A DNA stretch of 64,000 nucleotides, taken from Hydrogenispora ethanolica (GTDB lineage: Bacteria > Bacillota > UBA4882 > UBA8346). Below the pieces are notes generated by a model. It was not told the origin of the DNA, did not search any database, and saw nothing but the letters and a program-made list of their open reading frames with translations. The position numbers were made by a program, and so were the translations under genes. Each line of letters begins with the position of its first letter. Positions within the stretch are counted from its first letter, which is position 1. Shown one piece after another: positions 27,029-35,742 of the stretch. The DNA lies in assembly GCF_004340685.1 (NCBI RefSeq), contig NZ_SLUN01000003.1, positions 1-64,000 on the forward strand, read 5' to 3'.

Positions 27029-27931
27029 TTGAAACGGATTGTCAGTATTAGCCTGGGCAGTTCCAGCCGCGATCACCGCGCCGAAGTCGAATTTTGCGGC
27101 GAAAAGCTGGTCGTGGAGCGGATCGGCACCGACGGAGATCTGGAGAAGGCGATTGGCTTGATCAAAAGCTTGGACGGTCAAGTGGCGGCCTTTGGCATGG
27201 GCGGGATCGACCTGTACCTGGTGGCCGGCGAGAAACGGTACGTCATCCGGGATGCAGCCCGCATCGCCAAAGCGGCCCGGCAGACGCCGATCATGGACGG
27301 CAGCGGACTGAAAAACACGCTTGAGCGCCGGGTCGTGCAGTATCTGGCCGAGCGCCTGGGAGTATCCCTGCCCGAGAAGCGAGTGCTGATGGTTTCGGCG
27401 GTGGACCGCTTCGGGATGGCCGAGGCTTTTGACGCGGCCGGGTGCCGGATGGTCTTCGGGGATCTCCTCTTTGCGCTGGGGATCCCGATTCCGCTGCGCA
27501 CGTTGAAAGGCTTGCGGCGGATCGCCAATGCCGCCTTGCCAGTCATCACCCGGCTGCCCTTCACCATGCTCTATCCGACCGGGTCCAAACAGGAGGAGAA
27601 TTCCCCCAAATATCGCGCGTTTTTTGAGGAAGCCGACATTATCGCCGGGGACTTCCTGTATATCAAGAAATATATGCCCCCGAGTTTGCAGGGGAAAATC
27701 ATCGTCACCAACACCGTGACCGCCGCCGATCTCGCCGAGTTGAAACGCCGCGGCGCTGCCATGCTGGTGACCTCGACCCCCGAGTTCGGCGGGCGTTCGT
27801 TCGGCACCAATGTCATCGAGGCCCTGCTGGTCTCCTGTTCCGGAAAGCGTCCGGCCGAATTGACCGAGGCCGATTATCTGGAGCTGTTGGACCGGTTGCA
27901 TTTCGAACCGCGGGTGGTCCGTTTCGGATGA
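27029..27931 (+). CDS. conserved protein, often labelled quinate 5-dehydrogenase
   Basis: A 300-residue protein beginning MKRIVSISLGSSSRDHRAEV. Proteins of this type sit beside dusB and greA in many Clostridia-like genomes and are often annotated as quinate 5-dehydrogenase, but I see no clear dehydrogenase motif. The central KRVLMVSAVDRFGMAEAF could be a Rossmann-like strand-loop. AGGAGG precedes the ATG 12 bases after dusB, so it is part of the same operon. A strong hairpin follows. Function is unproven. Confidence 0.65.
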   Translation: MKRIVSISLGSSSRDHRAEVEFCGEKLVVERIGTDGDLEKAIGLIKSLDGQVAAFGMGGIDLYLVAGEKRYVIRDAARIAKAARQTPIMDGSGLKNTLERRVVQYLAERLGVSLPEKRVLMVSAVDRFGMAEAFDAAGCRMVFGDLLFALGIPIPLRTLKGLRRIANAALPVITRLPFTMLYPTGSKQEENSPKYRAFFEEADIIAGDFLYIKKYMPPSLQGKIIVTNTVTAADLAELKRRGAAMLVTSTPEFGGRSFGTNVIEALLVSCSGKRPAELTEADYLELLDRLHFEPRVVRFG

Positions 27932-27963
27932 ATAACACCCGGTTCGACCGAACGGAACCCATC

Positions 27964-27993
27964 GGCCCGTTGTAACGCGCGTTGCAACGGGCC
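27964..27993 (+). terminator. long GC stem-loop after the operon
   Basis: GGCCCGTTG pairs with CAACGGGCC, and the inner AACGCGCGTT extends the stem. No T-run follows, so it may be a processing or stabilising hairpin rather than a terminator. Confidence 0.5.
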
Positions 27994-28072
27994 GTTCCGC
28001 TTCCTCCGCGGCGGAGGGTGTAACTCATAAAACGCCGCCGCTCCTCATATGTATCAGAGGGGCGGTGGAGGA

Positions 28073-28984
28073 ATGGGCAATTTCGGAATCATCTCGCAGT
28101 TATTGGGGCAGAAACAACCCCGCGACCTTTGGGAGCGGCTGATCCCGGAGCGGTGGCGCTACTGGTTCGGGCCGTTGCCGGCCGGCCCCTTGACCGGGGT
28201 CCTGCCCCGGGAAGAGATACGGGGCTGGGGGTGGCGGATCCCCGAGCCTGCTTTGCGGGTCTGGAATGAGCAAAAAACCGTCAAGATCTGGGAGAAGCTC
28301 GTCGGTGACCTAGCCGAGCGCCAGGTCAAAGTGGTCGGCCTGGATCCCGGGACGTACTTTTATCCCTCGAATCAAGTGCTCAACCTGCCGAATTTTCCGG
28401 GGGTGAGCGACGGGAAAGCCCTGGAAATGTTATTATTCCTGAAACGTTTCCGGAAACTGATCAAGAATTACGATATCGCGCCGCAGAAGGCCAAGGCGAT
28501 GATCATCTGGGAAGAGGGCAATCTGGGGATCGCCTGCGCCCGCTTGGTCGCCAGAGAACTGCGTTTTCTAATCCTGGTCTCCTCCAATACCCGGTTGCTG
28601 GAACGAACCGCCGAACTGGTGGTCTATGAGACGGGCATTTCGCCGCAGATCTACGCCGCGCCGCCGCCCGACTATAAAGGGGCTCGGATCATCATTAAGT
28701 GCGGGCCCACCCCCAACCTGGAGCTGCCCCGCCGTTCCCGCCGGGCCATCTGGTGCGAACTGTTTCAGACCTACCCCTCGCTGAACAGCATCAATATCGA
28801 GCATACCATCGCCGTCCGCGACCGCCACGGGATGCTGCCGGTCTACCCCGCCTTGGGCGAGGCCCTGATCCGCTCCTATTTCGAACTGAATCTCGGTTTC
28901 TGGTACGGCTCGGATCTGCCCCTGGAACGCGTCTTCAAACTGGCGGTACTCCTGCGGGAGCTGGGGTTCGAGATCAACGTCTGA
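28073..28984 (+). CDS. hypothetical protein
   Basis: A 303-residue protein, MGNFGIISQLLGQKQPRDLW and onward. The middle part has a Rossmann-like pattern (VKVVGLDPGTYFYP, KAMIIWEEGNLGIACARLVAREL), reminiscent of the preceding 27029 gene, and it may bind a nucleotide. I do not recognise a family. ATG 28073 is chosen over 28049 because AGAGGGG lies about 10 bases upstream. Its position between the dusB block and greA suggests a conserved neighbourhood partner. Confidence 0.6.
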   Translation: MGNFGIISQLLGQKQPRDLWERLIPERWRYWFGPLPAGPLTGVLPREEIRGWGWRIPEPALRVWNEQKTVKIWEKLVGDLAERQVKVVGLDPGTYFYPSNQVLNLPNFPGVSDGKALEMLLFLKRFRKLIKNYDIAPQKAKAMIIWEEGNLGIACARLVARELRFLILVSSNTRLLERTAELVVYETGISPQIYAAPPPDYKGARIIIKCGPTPNLELPRRSRRAIWCELFQTYPSLNSINIEHTIAVRDRHGMLPVYPALGEALIRSYFELNLGFWYGSDLPLERVFKLAVLLRELGFEINV

Positions 28985-29041
28985 GTCCCCGGACCAAGGG
29001 CTTTAAAACGCCGGCGGGGCCGGGCCCGATGGTGGTTTTTC

Positions 29042-29070
29042 TTGACAGGGGAAACGGTTTCGATTATAAT
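29042..29070 (+). promoter_or_regulatory. consensus SigA promoter of greA-lysS
   Basis: An exact TTGACA (29042-29047), 17-base spacer and TATAAT (29065-29070). The leader to greA is about 155 nt and contains the hairpin AGCACTGGGACT/AGTCCGGTGCT at 29087-29114, a possible attenuation element. Confidence 0.9.
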
Positions 29071-29234
29071 AAAAAATGTTTCAAGTAGCACTGGGACTAC
29101 TGCAGTCCGGTGCTTCCTGTTTATTATTCACGGAGTATGCCAGAGCGGATGAAGGGTAGGAACCTTTTCGAATAATCTCTTTTAGGTGGACATATATTAA
29201 CATAGAATTCGCCTGGCCCGAAAGGAGCGAGATT

Positions 29235-29714
29235 ATGGCTAGCACTGACAAAGAAGTCATTCTCACACTCGATGGATTGAACAAGCTGGAGAAAGAACTG
29301 GAGCAGAGAAAAACGGTTCGCCGTCGGGAGATCGCCGAACGAATTCGGCAAGCGCTGGAGTTTGGGGATATCAGTGAGAACTCCGAATATGAGGATGCCA
29401 AAAATGAGCAAGGGTTCAACGAAGGCCGGATCCTCGATATTGAGAAAATGCTCCGTAATGCCAAGGTCATTGATGAGCAGGAGGTTCAGGCCGGAGTCGT
29501 CCGGGTTGGCTCCAAAGTTACCCTCGAGGATGTCAACAACGGCGAAGAAGTTGAGTATATGATCGTCGGCTCTTCGGAAGCGGACCCGTTGCAATTCCGG
29601 ATATCCAACGAATCCCCGGTCGGCCGGAGCCTCGTCGGGCAAAAGGTGGGCAGCGTCGTGAATATCAATGTGCCAATGGGCACACTCCAATACAAAATCA
29701 AAGGCGTCAAGTGA
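29235..29714 (+). CDS. greA: transcription elongation factor GreA
   Basis: A 159-residue factor that rescues backtracked RNA polymerase by stimulating RNA cleavage. The N-terminal coiled coil (about residues 10-75) carries the tip motif GDISENSEYEDAKNEQ with the conserved acidic residues. The C-terminal FKBP-like domain includes IVGSSEADP and SPVGRSLVGQKVG. AAAGGAG precedes the ATG. Confidence 0.97.
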   Translation: MASTDKEVILTLDGLNKLEKELEQRKTVRRREIAERIRQALEFGDISENSEYEDAKNEQGFNEGRILDIEKMLRNAKVIDEQEVQAGVVRVGSKVTLEDVNNGEEVEYMIVGSSEADPLQFRISNESPVGRSLVGQKVGSVVNINVPMGTLQYKIKGVK

Positions 29715-29715
29715 A

Positions 29716-29744
29716 CGGAGTGGTGAGAACCACTCCCGTTTTTT
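29716..29744 (+). terminator. intrinsic terminator after greA
   Basis: GGAGTGGT, loop GAGA, ACCACTCC, then a T-run at 29739-29744. It would limit read-through into lysS, 200 bases downstream. Confidence 0.8.
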
Positions 29745-29946
29745 ACCCGATCCGCCTCGCCGTTTGATATCATGCGGCAGGGACGGTTCGGACATCGTTT
29801 TTCCCATAGGACCTACTGTTTCAACTGCCGGTTACCGGCGCTGTTTTTCCATGCCCTCCCGGGATGGAACAGTTTTATTCATATTGAATCGTATCTTGGC
29901 GGCTCCGCGTGGGGTTCGCTTCGATCGGGATGGGGGTAGAAAAGGA

Positions 29947-31422
29947 ATGGACTCGGAAGTACAAAAGACAAGCGAACAGATGGAACTGCGCCGCGCCAAA
30001 CTGGACATGTTGCGCGACAGAGGCATTGACCCTTACGGGGAACGGTTCGAACGGACCCATCTCCTGCAGGAGATCACCGACCGCTTCGCGGAGCTGGAGG
30101 GGCAGACGGTGACCATCGCCGGGCGGCTCATCGCCAAACGGGATCAAGGCAAGGCTTTCTTCGCCAATCTGTCCGACCAGAGCGGCACCATTCAGTTATA
30201 CGGCAAAATCGACGGACTGGGGGAGACGCCGTTTCAGGATTTCCTCGACCTGGATCTCGGGGACATCATCGGCGCCACCGGGACCGTCTTTAAGACCCAT
30301 CGCGGCCAGATCAGCGTGCAGTTGGCCAGCTTCAAGATAATGGCCAAGGCCTTGCGGCCCCTGCCCGACAAATGGCACGGCCTGAAAGATACGGACCTGC
30401 GCTACCGGCAGCGGTACGTGGATCTGATCTCCAATCCCGAGGTACGGGAGGCGTTTCTGAAACGGACCAAAACCATCAGCACCATCCGCCGGCTGCTGGA
30501 CGGCAAGAATTTTGTGGAGGTCGAGACTCCGGTCCTGAGCGTATTGGCGGGCGGCGGCCATGCCCGGCCCTTTGAAACCCACCACAATACCCTGGATCTG
30601 GACCTGACCCTGCGCATTGCCTTGGAATTGTATCATAAGCGGCTGATCGTCGGCGGTTTCGACCGGGTCTATGAGATCGGCCATTGTTTCCGGAACGAGG
30701 GGATCTCCACCCGGCACAATCCGGAATTCACCATGATGGAGCTGTATCAATCCTACGCCGATTATGAGGTGATGATGGAGCTGGCGGAGCAGATCATCGC
30801 CGAGGCGGCCATGGCGGTCTGCGGCACCACCCGCATCGAATACCAGGGCACGCCCATCGACTTGACCCCGCCTTTCGCCCGGCTCTCGATCACCGAGGCC
30901 ATTAAGAATTACGCCGGCATCGACTGGCTGGCCATTGACAGCGATGAAGCGGCGGTCGCCGCCGCCCGGGGATTGGGGCTGAAGATCGACCCCAAAGCCA
31001 CCAAAGGGATGGTGCTGGACGAGATCTGCTCCGAATACGTCGAGCCCAAACTGATGCAACCCACCTTCCTGGTGGACTACCCGATCGAGATCTCGCCGCT
31101 GGCCAAGCGAAAAGCGGACAATCCCGAACTGACCTACCGCTTTGAGCTCTTCGTCTATGGCCGGGAGATGGCCAATGCCTTCTCGGAACTGAACGACCCC
31201 GTCGATCAGCGCGAGCGTTTCGTGGCGCAGGCCAAGGAGAAGGCCAAAGGCAACGAAGAGGCCATGGTCTGGGACGAGGATTTCCTCAACGCCCTGGAAT
31301 ACGGGATGCCGCCCACCGGCGGCATGGGCATGGGCATCGACCGGCTGGTGATGCTGTTGACCGATTCGCCGTCGATCCGGGATGTCATTCTCTTCCCGCT
31401 GATGCGGCCGGTAAAAGAATAA
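29947..31422 (+). CDS. lysS: lysyl-tRNA synthetase, class II
   Basis: A 491-residue class II synthetase. An N-terminal OB fold (VTIAGRLIAKRDQGKAFF, about residues 54-71) binds the anticodon. Motif 2 reads VYEIGHCFRNEGISTRHNP and motif 3 GMGMGIDRLVMLL near the C-terminus. I start it at ATG 29947 (MDSEVQKTSEQ), behind a G-rich GATGGGGGTAG; longer upstream frames run through the greA terminator and are not credible. An intrinsic terminator follows. Confidence 0.97.
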   Translation: MDSEVQKTSEQMELRRAKLDMLRDRGIDPYGERFERTHLLQEITDRFAELEGQTVTIAGRLIAKRDQGKAFFANLSDQSGTIQLYGKIDGLGETPFQDFLDLDLGDIIGATGTVFKTHRGQISVQLASFKIMAKALRPLPDKWHGLKDTDLRYRQRYVDLISNPEVREAFLKRTKTISTIRRLLDGKNFVEVETPVLSVLAGGGHARPFETHHNTLDLDLTLRIALELYHKRLIVGGFDRVYEIGHCFRNEGISTRHNPEFTMMELYQSYADYEVMMELAEQIIAEAAMAVCGTTRIEYQGTPIDLTPPFARLSITEAIKNYAGIDWLAIDSDEAAVAAARGLGLKIDPKATKGMVLDEICSEYVEPKLMQPTFLVDYPIEISPLAKRKADNPELTYRFELFVYGREMANAFSELNDPVDQRERFVAQAKEKAKGNEEAMVWDEDFLNALEYGMPPTGGMGMGIDRLVMLLTDSPSIRDVILFPLMRPVKE

Positions 31423-31436
31423 GAAGCGACGACCAG

Positions 31437-31466
31437 GAGCCGGTTTACACCGGCTCTTTCTTTTTT
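31437..31466 (+). terminator. intrinsic terminator after lysS
   Basis: GAGCCGG, loop TTTACA, CCGGCTC, then TTTCTTTTTT. Confidence 0.92.
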
Positions 31467-31591
31467 ATCCGGGGCGGACTTGAATTTTTTTGGAAAAGAA
31501 TCGGCCCGGCTGAACCTTTTGCGGCGACGGTCCGTCCTTTGAGTGAAAGTTCCGATTACTGTCACGGCATATCGGAAGAGGGGAGGAACCG

Positions 31592-32539
31592 ATGACACTC
31601 TTGGCTTGGCTTTGCCTTTGCATCGCGTTGGGCGCGGCCATCGTCGGGCTCGCCGTCATCGGCCGGGAACGGCGCTCCGGCGTCGCGGCGCAGGCCGGGT
31701 TTCGTCTGAGCCTGGCGGCCGGAGCCGGACTGATCTTCGCCGGAACGGTCATGCCGCAGCTGATCTTCGCCGCCAACATGGATCAGATTTTGGGCTGGCT
31801 CAGCCTGCTGCTCGTCCTGGGACTGGGACTGGAGCCGGCGCTGGGCGGTGGGCGGAGCGTTCCTTTGCGCCGGCGGCTCTGGGCCATCGGCCCCGGATTG
31901 GCCATCGGGCTGGTGATCGGGTTATTTCCGGAAGCGGCGGACCGGCCGCTGCTGTTCAGGCTGCTGATCGCCGGGACCGCCATGGCCCTGGTCAATACCT
32001 TGATCTTCTGGATGGGCCTGGGGGAAGCGCTGGGCGCTGCCAGGAACCGTTCCGGAATCCTGATCCGTTCGGCGGCGCTGATTACGGTCATCGGCTTCGG
32101 TTCGGCCCTGCTGACCACGGCGGGCGCGGAAGAAGTCCTGGAACCGGGCGACGCCATGACGGCCGGGGAGTACCGGATCGTCTACCGCGGTCTGCGCATC
32201 GAGCCGCAGCCCGGCGGGACCCGCAAGTATACGGCCTGGCTGGAAGTGAAGCGCGGAGCCAGGGAGCATTTCCTGGCCAACGCCGAAATGGTCCAGGATC
32301 CGGCCACCGGCCGCACCCGCTCCCGGACCCGGATCCATGCCGACCGGGCGGAGGAGTTGCGGCTGTTAGTGGCGGGCTATGAGGAGAATGGCCGGATCCG
32401 GCTCAAAGCCCGGTTCTTGCGCCATATGTACCTGGTCTGGCTGGGCGGATTGCTCCTGTTGGCCGGGGCCATCCTCGAAATGCTGCAGCAGTTGGATAAG
32501 CGACCGGCCCGGCTAGTCCTGAAGCCGCTGAAGCGTTGA
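31592..32539 (+). CDS. membrane protein resembling the C-terminal part of CcmF
   Basis: A 315-residue protein with about six predicted membrane helices in the first 185 residues, then an extracytoplasmic strand-rich domain of about 85 residues, and a final helix. The order PGDAMTAGEYRIVYRGLRIE, then KYTAWLEVKRG, then LVWLGGLLLLAGAILEML matches the last third of cytochrome c maturation protein CcmF/CcsA-type proteins. The WWD haem-handling motif is not present, and no other ccm gene is nearby. GGGGAGG precedes the ATG. Function is uncertain; it may be a relic domain. Confidence 0.5.
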   Translation: MTLLAWLCLCIALGAAIVGLAVIGRERRSGVAAQAGFRLSLAAGAGLIFAGTVMPQLIFAANMDQILGWLSLLLVLGLGLEPALGGGRSVPLRRRLWAIGPGLAIGLVIGLFPEAADRPLLFRLLIAGTAMALVNTLIFWMGLGEALGAARNRSGILIRSAALITVIGFGSALLTTAGAEEVLEPGDAMTAGEYRIVYRGLRIEPQPGGTRKYTAWLEVKRGAREHFLANAEMVQDPATGRTRSRTRIHADRAEELRLLVAGYEENGRIRLKARFLRHMYLVWLGGLLLLAGAILEMLQQLDKRPARLVLKPLKR

Positions 32540-32557
32540 GGACTCTTTTACCTTCCC

Positions 32558-32833
32558 CTATAACGGCAGGTGCAGCTGCACGCCGCCCAGGCGGGAACGG
32601 ACCTTCTCCCAAAAGCTGTTACGCTCTTCCGGCGCTGGCGCCTCCGGAACCGTTTCGGCCGGCGGATTCTTGAATTGGATCCGCAGCCGGTGGGAACGGG
32701 CGTCGATCAGATTGCTCTCCAGCATGATTCCGTCCAGGTCGGGAAAGGGTTCATTCGCGGCGGTGGCGATCTTCAGCTTGGACCGGACTCGGCCCGGCCC
32801 GGAGACTCGCACCGAAATTTGAAAAGAAGCCAT
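32558..32833 (-). CDS. small hypothetical protein, 91 residues
   Basis: It starts at ATG 32833 with GGAGG at 9-base spacing and gives MASFQISVRVSGPGRVRSKL, a strand-rich protein ending WEKVRSRLGGVQLHLPL. Not recognised. It is convergent with the CcmF-like gene, 18 bases away. Coding is supported by the ribosome site and the balanced composition. Confidence 0.5.
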   Translation of the reverse strand: MASFQISVRVSGPGRVRSKLKIATAANEPFPDLDGIMLESNLIDARSHRLRIQFKNPPAETVPEAPAPEERNSFWEKVRSRLGGVQLHLPL

Positions 32834-33095
32834 CGGTCGTTTCCTCCACAAAGACTCTCCAGGCAATTCCTCTGGCCATTGCCGGAACCCCCACGGCTGC
32901 TCCGGTTTTTGGCATCCTCTGATCAGGGTATGGAGCCCGGTCCCAAAGCGCGCCGGGATTCGGGCCCGATTCTTGCGGAACCCCGTTCCGGTTCCGTCAC
33001 AGAAAGCCCGGGTTTTGGGCATACTAGCGCTACGGCCGGTACGGAAGCACCTTTTTTGCGCCGGAGCCGCTAAAAATCATGGGGGGATTCATTGG

Positions 33096-33512
33096 ATGCC
33101 AGAACGAGCGGAAATCATGAACGAAGCGCCGGGAGCGGGACTGGACCGGCGGGTGGCGGAGCGGGTCATGTCCGTGCCGCGGCTTTACCTATATCAAACG
33201 CCTGCGGAATTCGGCACGATCCGGACACCCGGGTCGGACGAGAACGATCCGGCCATCCGCGACCACGCCCTTTCGGAAGTGACGCCGCAGTATTCCACCA
33301 ATTTGGAGGATGCCTGGAAAATCGTGGAGGAGTTGAACTCGCGGGGCTGGCCGTTCGTAGTGATGCTGGATGAAGGAGGCCAAGTCACGGCGTGGACCGG
33401 CCGCCAGGCGGAGGTCCATGCCGGAGGCGAAGAGTCCGCCTCCCAACTGACGGTGCCGGAAGCCATCTGTAAAGCGGCGCTGCTGGCATTGGAGAGCAAT
33501 GAATCGGAATGA
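33096..33512 (+). CDS. small protein with phage ABA-sandwich-like domain
   Basis: A 138-residue protein. From about residue 70 it reads PQYSTNLEDAWKIVEELNSRGWPF, and it ends TVPEAICKAALLALESN. This order (NxxxAWxxVEKL...PxAICRAALLA) is typical of the small phage ABA-sandwich domain proteins found in prophages and accessory regions. The preceding GGGGGG lies 10 bases from the ATG. No other phage gene is present. Function is unknown. Confidence 0.6.
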   Translation: MPERAEIMNEAPGAGLDRRVAERVMSVPRLYLYQTPAEFGTIRTPGSDENDPAIRDHALSEVTPQYSTNLEDAWKIVEELNSRGWPFVVMLDEGGQVTAWTGRQAEVHAGGEESASQLTVPEAICKAALLALESNESE

Positions 33513-33534
33513 ATCCTGGTTATTCACCCCGCCC

Positions 33535-33558
33535 GAGGCTGCCGGTTCCGGCAGCCTC
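33535..33558 (+). terminator. terminator-like hairpin
   Basis: GAGGCTGCCGG pairs with CCGGCAGCCTC and is followed by a weak TTCGT. It separates the ABA-sandwich gene from the repeat array. Confidence 0.55.
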
Positions 33559-33598
33559 TTCGTATGCTCCACTGTCAGGGGCCGCGCCTGCGTCGACC

Positions 33599-34081
33599 CG
33601 GGATGAGAAACTTCCGCCGGTGAATCCGGCAACTGTGGCGGCGACTGCCGCAGTTGCTTTTGTGAATCCGGATGTTCCTTGGGTAAACGAAGATCGATCA
33701 TCGGCGGCTCAAGATCCTGCTTTTGTGAATCCAGGAACTGTGGCGCTCACCACCGTAGTTGCTTTTGTGAATCCGGATGTTCCTTGGGTAAACGAAGATC
33801 GATCATCGGCGGCTCATGATCCTACTTTTATGAATCCAGGAACTGTGGCGCTCACCGCCGTAGTTGCTTTTGTGAATCCAGATGCTCCTTGGGTAAACGA
33901 AGATCGATCATCGGCGGCTCATGATCCTACTTTTGTGAATCCAGGAACTGTGGCGGTCATTGCCATCGTTGCTTGGGCCGAACAAGTCCCTCCTTTGGCG
34001 GATATGCCGCGTTCGCCGGCAATGCGCTTTCCCCGGCGGTTCCGGGAGTTTCTTTTATGGCAGAGATTCCTGAGCAGTGGG
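33599..34081. repeat. 21-bp-period array with a 105-bp higher-order repeat
   Basis: Three near-identical 105-base units start at 33620, 33725 and 33830, with a partial fourth at 33935. Each unit divides into five 21-base blocks (beginning GTGAATCC, CTCACC or GCGACT, GTGAATCC, GTAAACG, GCGGCTC), and the 21-base phase continues to about 34081 with weaker similarity. An open frame across it would encode Pro/Val-rich repeats containing NPDVPWVNEDRSSAA, but it has no ribosome site, so I treat the region as non-coding. Confidence 0.85.
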
Positions 34082-34171
34082 CCGTCGCGAACTGGGAATC
34101 CCGCCGGTTGCGCCGGTCTCCGCCCGTAGGTTCGCCTCGCCGCCAGCGGTGAAAGAAATGGGAATCGGATA

Positions 34172-34215
34172 TTGACAGGGAAAACTTCGCGGATTATAAT
34201 GAGTTTAAACTCATT
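34172..34215 (+). promoter_or_regulatory. consensus promoter with perfect palindromic operator
   Basis: An exact TTGACA (34172-34177), 17-base spacer and TATAAT (34195-34200). A perfect 18-base palindrome AATGAGTTTAAACTCATT (34198-34215) overlaps the -10 and start site. It is almost certainly the autoregulatory operator of the TetR gene that follows. Confidence 0.9.
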
Positions 34216-34234
34216 GAGTTAGGAGTCATTGAAA

Positions 34235-34843
34235 TTGTCGGAAACCCAACGCGAGGAACAGAAGCGGCGCACGCGGACGCTGCTGATCGAGACGGCCTTC
34301 CAATTGCTGGCCCGGGACGGATTGCTGGCGGCGCGCACCGGCGATATCGCCAAAGCCGCCGGCGTCTCCCACGGCACGGTGTTCGCTCATTTTCCCACCC
34401 GGGAGGCGCTGTTGAACGCGGTGATCGAGGAGTTCGGCCTGCGCAGTGTCAGGCGCCTGCACCAATTGGCCGGCGGCGGCGGGAGCGTCCGGGCGGTTTT
34501 AACCGCCCATCTGCAAGGCATGAAGGAATACGAAGCGTTTTATACCCGGCTGGTGGCGGAGGCCAGGCAGTTGCCGGAGAGCGCCCGGAATACATTGCTG
34601 ATGATTCACTCGGCGGCCTCGCACCATCTGAGCCGCGCCGCCGAGGCGGAAATGGCCGCCGGGACGCTGCGGCCCATGCCGCTGCACTTGCTCTTCAACA
34701 CCTGGCTGGGGCTGGTTCACTATTATCTGGTCAACGGCCCTCTTTTCGCCCCCGGCGGGTCGGTGCTGGAGCGGCACGGGCCGGAGCTGCTCGAACATTA
34801 CTTGAAACTGATCCGCCCGGACGCGGCGGAGGAAGGCCGGTAA
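34235..34843 (+). CDS. TetR/AcrR-family transcriptional regulator
   Basis: A 202-residue regulator with the helix-turn-helix at about residues 10-55 (LLIETAFQLLARDG, then AAGVSHGTVFAHFPTREALL) and a helical ligand domain. I choose the TTG at 34235 (9 bases after AGGAG); TTG 34229 is only 3 bases from it. The palindrome at 34198-34215 indicates autorepression. The genes at 34909-36351 lie downstream on the same strand and may be its targets. Confidence 0.88.
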   Translation: MSETQREEQKRRTRTLLIETAFQLLARDGLLAARTGDIAKAAGVSHGTVFAHFPTREALLNAVIEEFGLRSVRRLHQLAGGGGSVRAVLTAHLQGMKEYEAFYTRLVAEARQLPESARNTLLMIHSAASHHLSRAAEAEMAAGTLRPMPLHLLFNTWLGLVHYYLVNGPLFAPGGSVLERHGPELLEHYLKLIRPDAAEEGR

Positions 34844-34908
34844 GCGCCAGGGCGGACAGCAAAGTTGCACTTTTTCCTTCCGAGAAACTGAAAAAGGAGC
34901 GGCAGACC

Positions 34909-35733
34909 ATGGAAACAGCGAACGAATGGCAGGCAATGATCCCCCTTTTGGAGATTCCCGCCGAATACCCCCGGATCGAGCAGTTTTTGCTCCACCATTC
35001 CAATCTGCCCGGACCCAGGGGCAATCTGACCCTGGCGGACCAATTGGCCGGTGGCTTCGAGCGGGAAGCGGTAGGCCCGGAGCTGTGGGATTTATTGCGG
35101 CGCTGGGCGGATACCCCGGCCGAGAGCGCGCCGATGAATCATCCCCGAGAGTACCTGGTCTTCTGCGCCGTCCTGGCCATGGGGGCGCACTATGCCGGCG
35201 CCGGCCCGGAGCGGCAGCGGGAGATCATCGACCGGATCAGGCTGGCCATGAATGACCCGCGCTGGCGGGTCCGCGAAGCCGCGGCAATGGCCTGCCAGCG
35301 CATTGCCGAGCGGGATTTCGCGCCGGTGCGGCGGCATTTCGCTCTCTGGTACCCGGAGTCCAGCGATCTGGAGAAGCGGGGCTTTCTGGCGGCCCTGGCC
35401 CACCCCCCAATCCTGAAGCATCCGGAAATCGCGGCGTTTAGCCTGGAAATCAGCGCCGCCATCCTGGATGAGATCCCGGCCCGGGAGCGGGCCGGCCGCC
35501 GCACGGCAGAGTTCAAGGCATTGTCCAAGGGGCTCGGGTACGCGCTCAGCGTCTTCGTGGCGCACCTGCCGCAGGAAGGGTTCGCCTTCCTCAAACATTA
35601 CGCCGCCAGCGCTGATCCCGAGCTGGGCCGGATCATCCGCTCCAACCTGGCCAAGTCCCGCCTGGCCGGGCGCTATGGCCCGCTGGTGGCGGAGGTGCTG
35701 GCGATCATGCCTCAAAAAACGGGCAGAAAGTAG
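34909..35733 (+). CDS. HEAT-repeat-like hypothetical protein
   Basis: A 274-residue all-helical protein. Paired helices such as REIIDRIRLAMNDPRWRVREAAAM, LEKRGFLAALAHPPIL and GFAFLKHYAASADPELGR resemble HEAT repeats, as in DNA-alkylation-repair-like (AlkD) proteins. No catalytic motif can be assigned. AAAGGAG precedes the ATG. It is likely co-transcribed with the next two small genes, 9 and 24 bases apart. Confidence 0.6.
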   Translation: METANEWQAMIPLLEIPAEYPRIEQFLLHHSNLPGPRGNLTLADQLAGGFEREAVGPELWDLLRRWADTPAESAPMNHPREYLVFCAVLAMGAHYAGAGPERQREIIDRIRLAMNDPRWRVREAAAMACQRIAERDFAPVRRHFALWYPESSDLEKRGFLAALAHPPILKHPEIAAFSLEISAAILDEIPARERAGRRTAEFKALSKGLGYALSVFVAHLPQEGFAFLKHYAASADPELGRIIRSNLAKSRLAGRYGPLVAEVLAIMPQKTGRK

Positions 35734-35742
35734 GAATGAGTG

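Noticed and set aside
33509-34129. 206-residue open frame with Pro/Val-rich repeats
   Set aside because: It has no ribosome site, it overlaps the end of the previous gene, and it is produced by the 105/21-bp repeat array, whose period is a multiple of three. Repeats of this kind keep frames open without coding.
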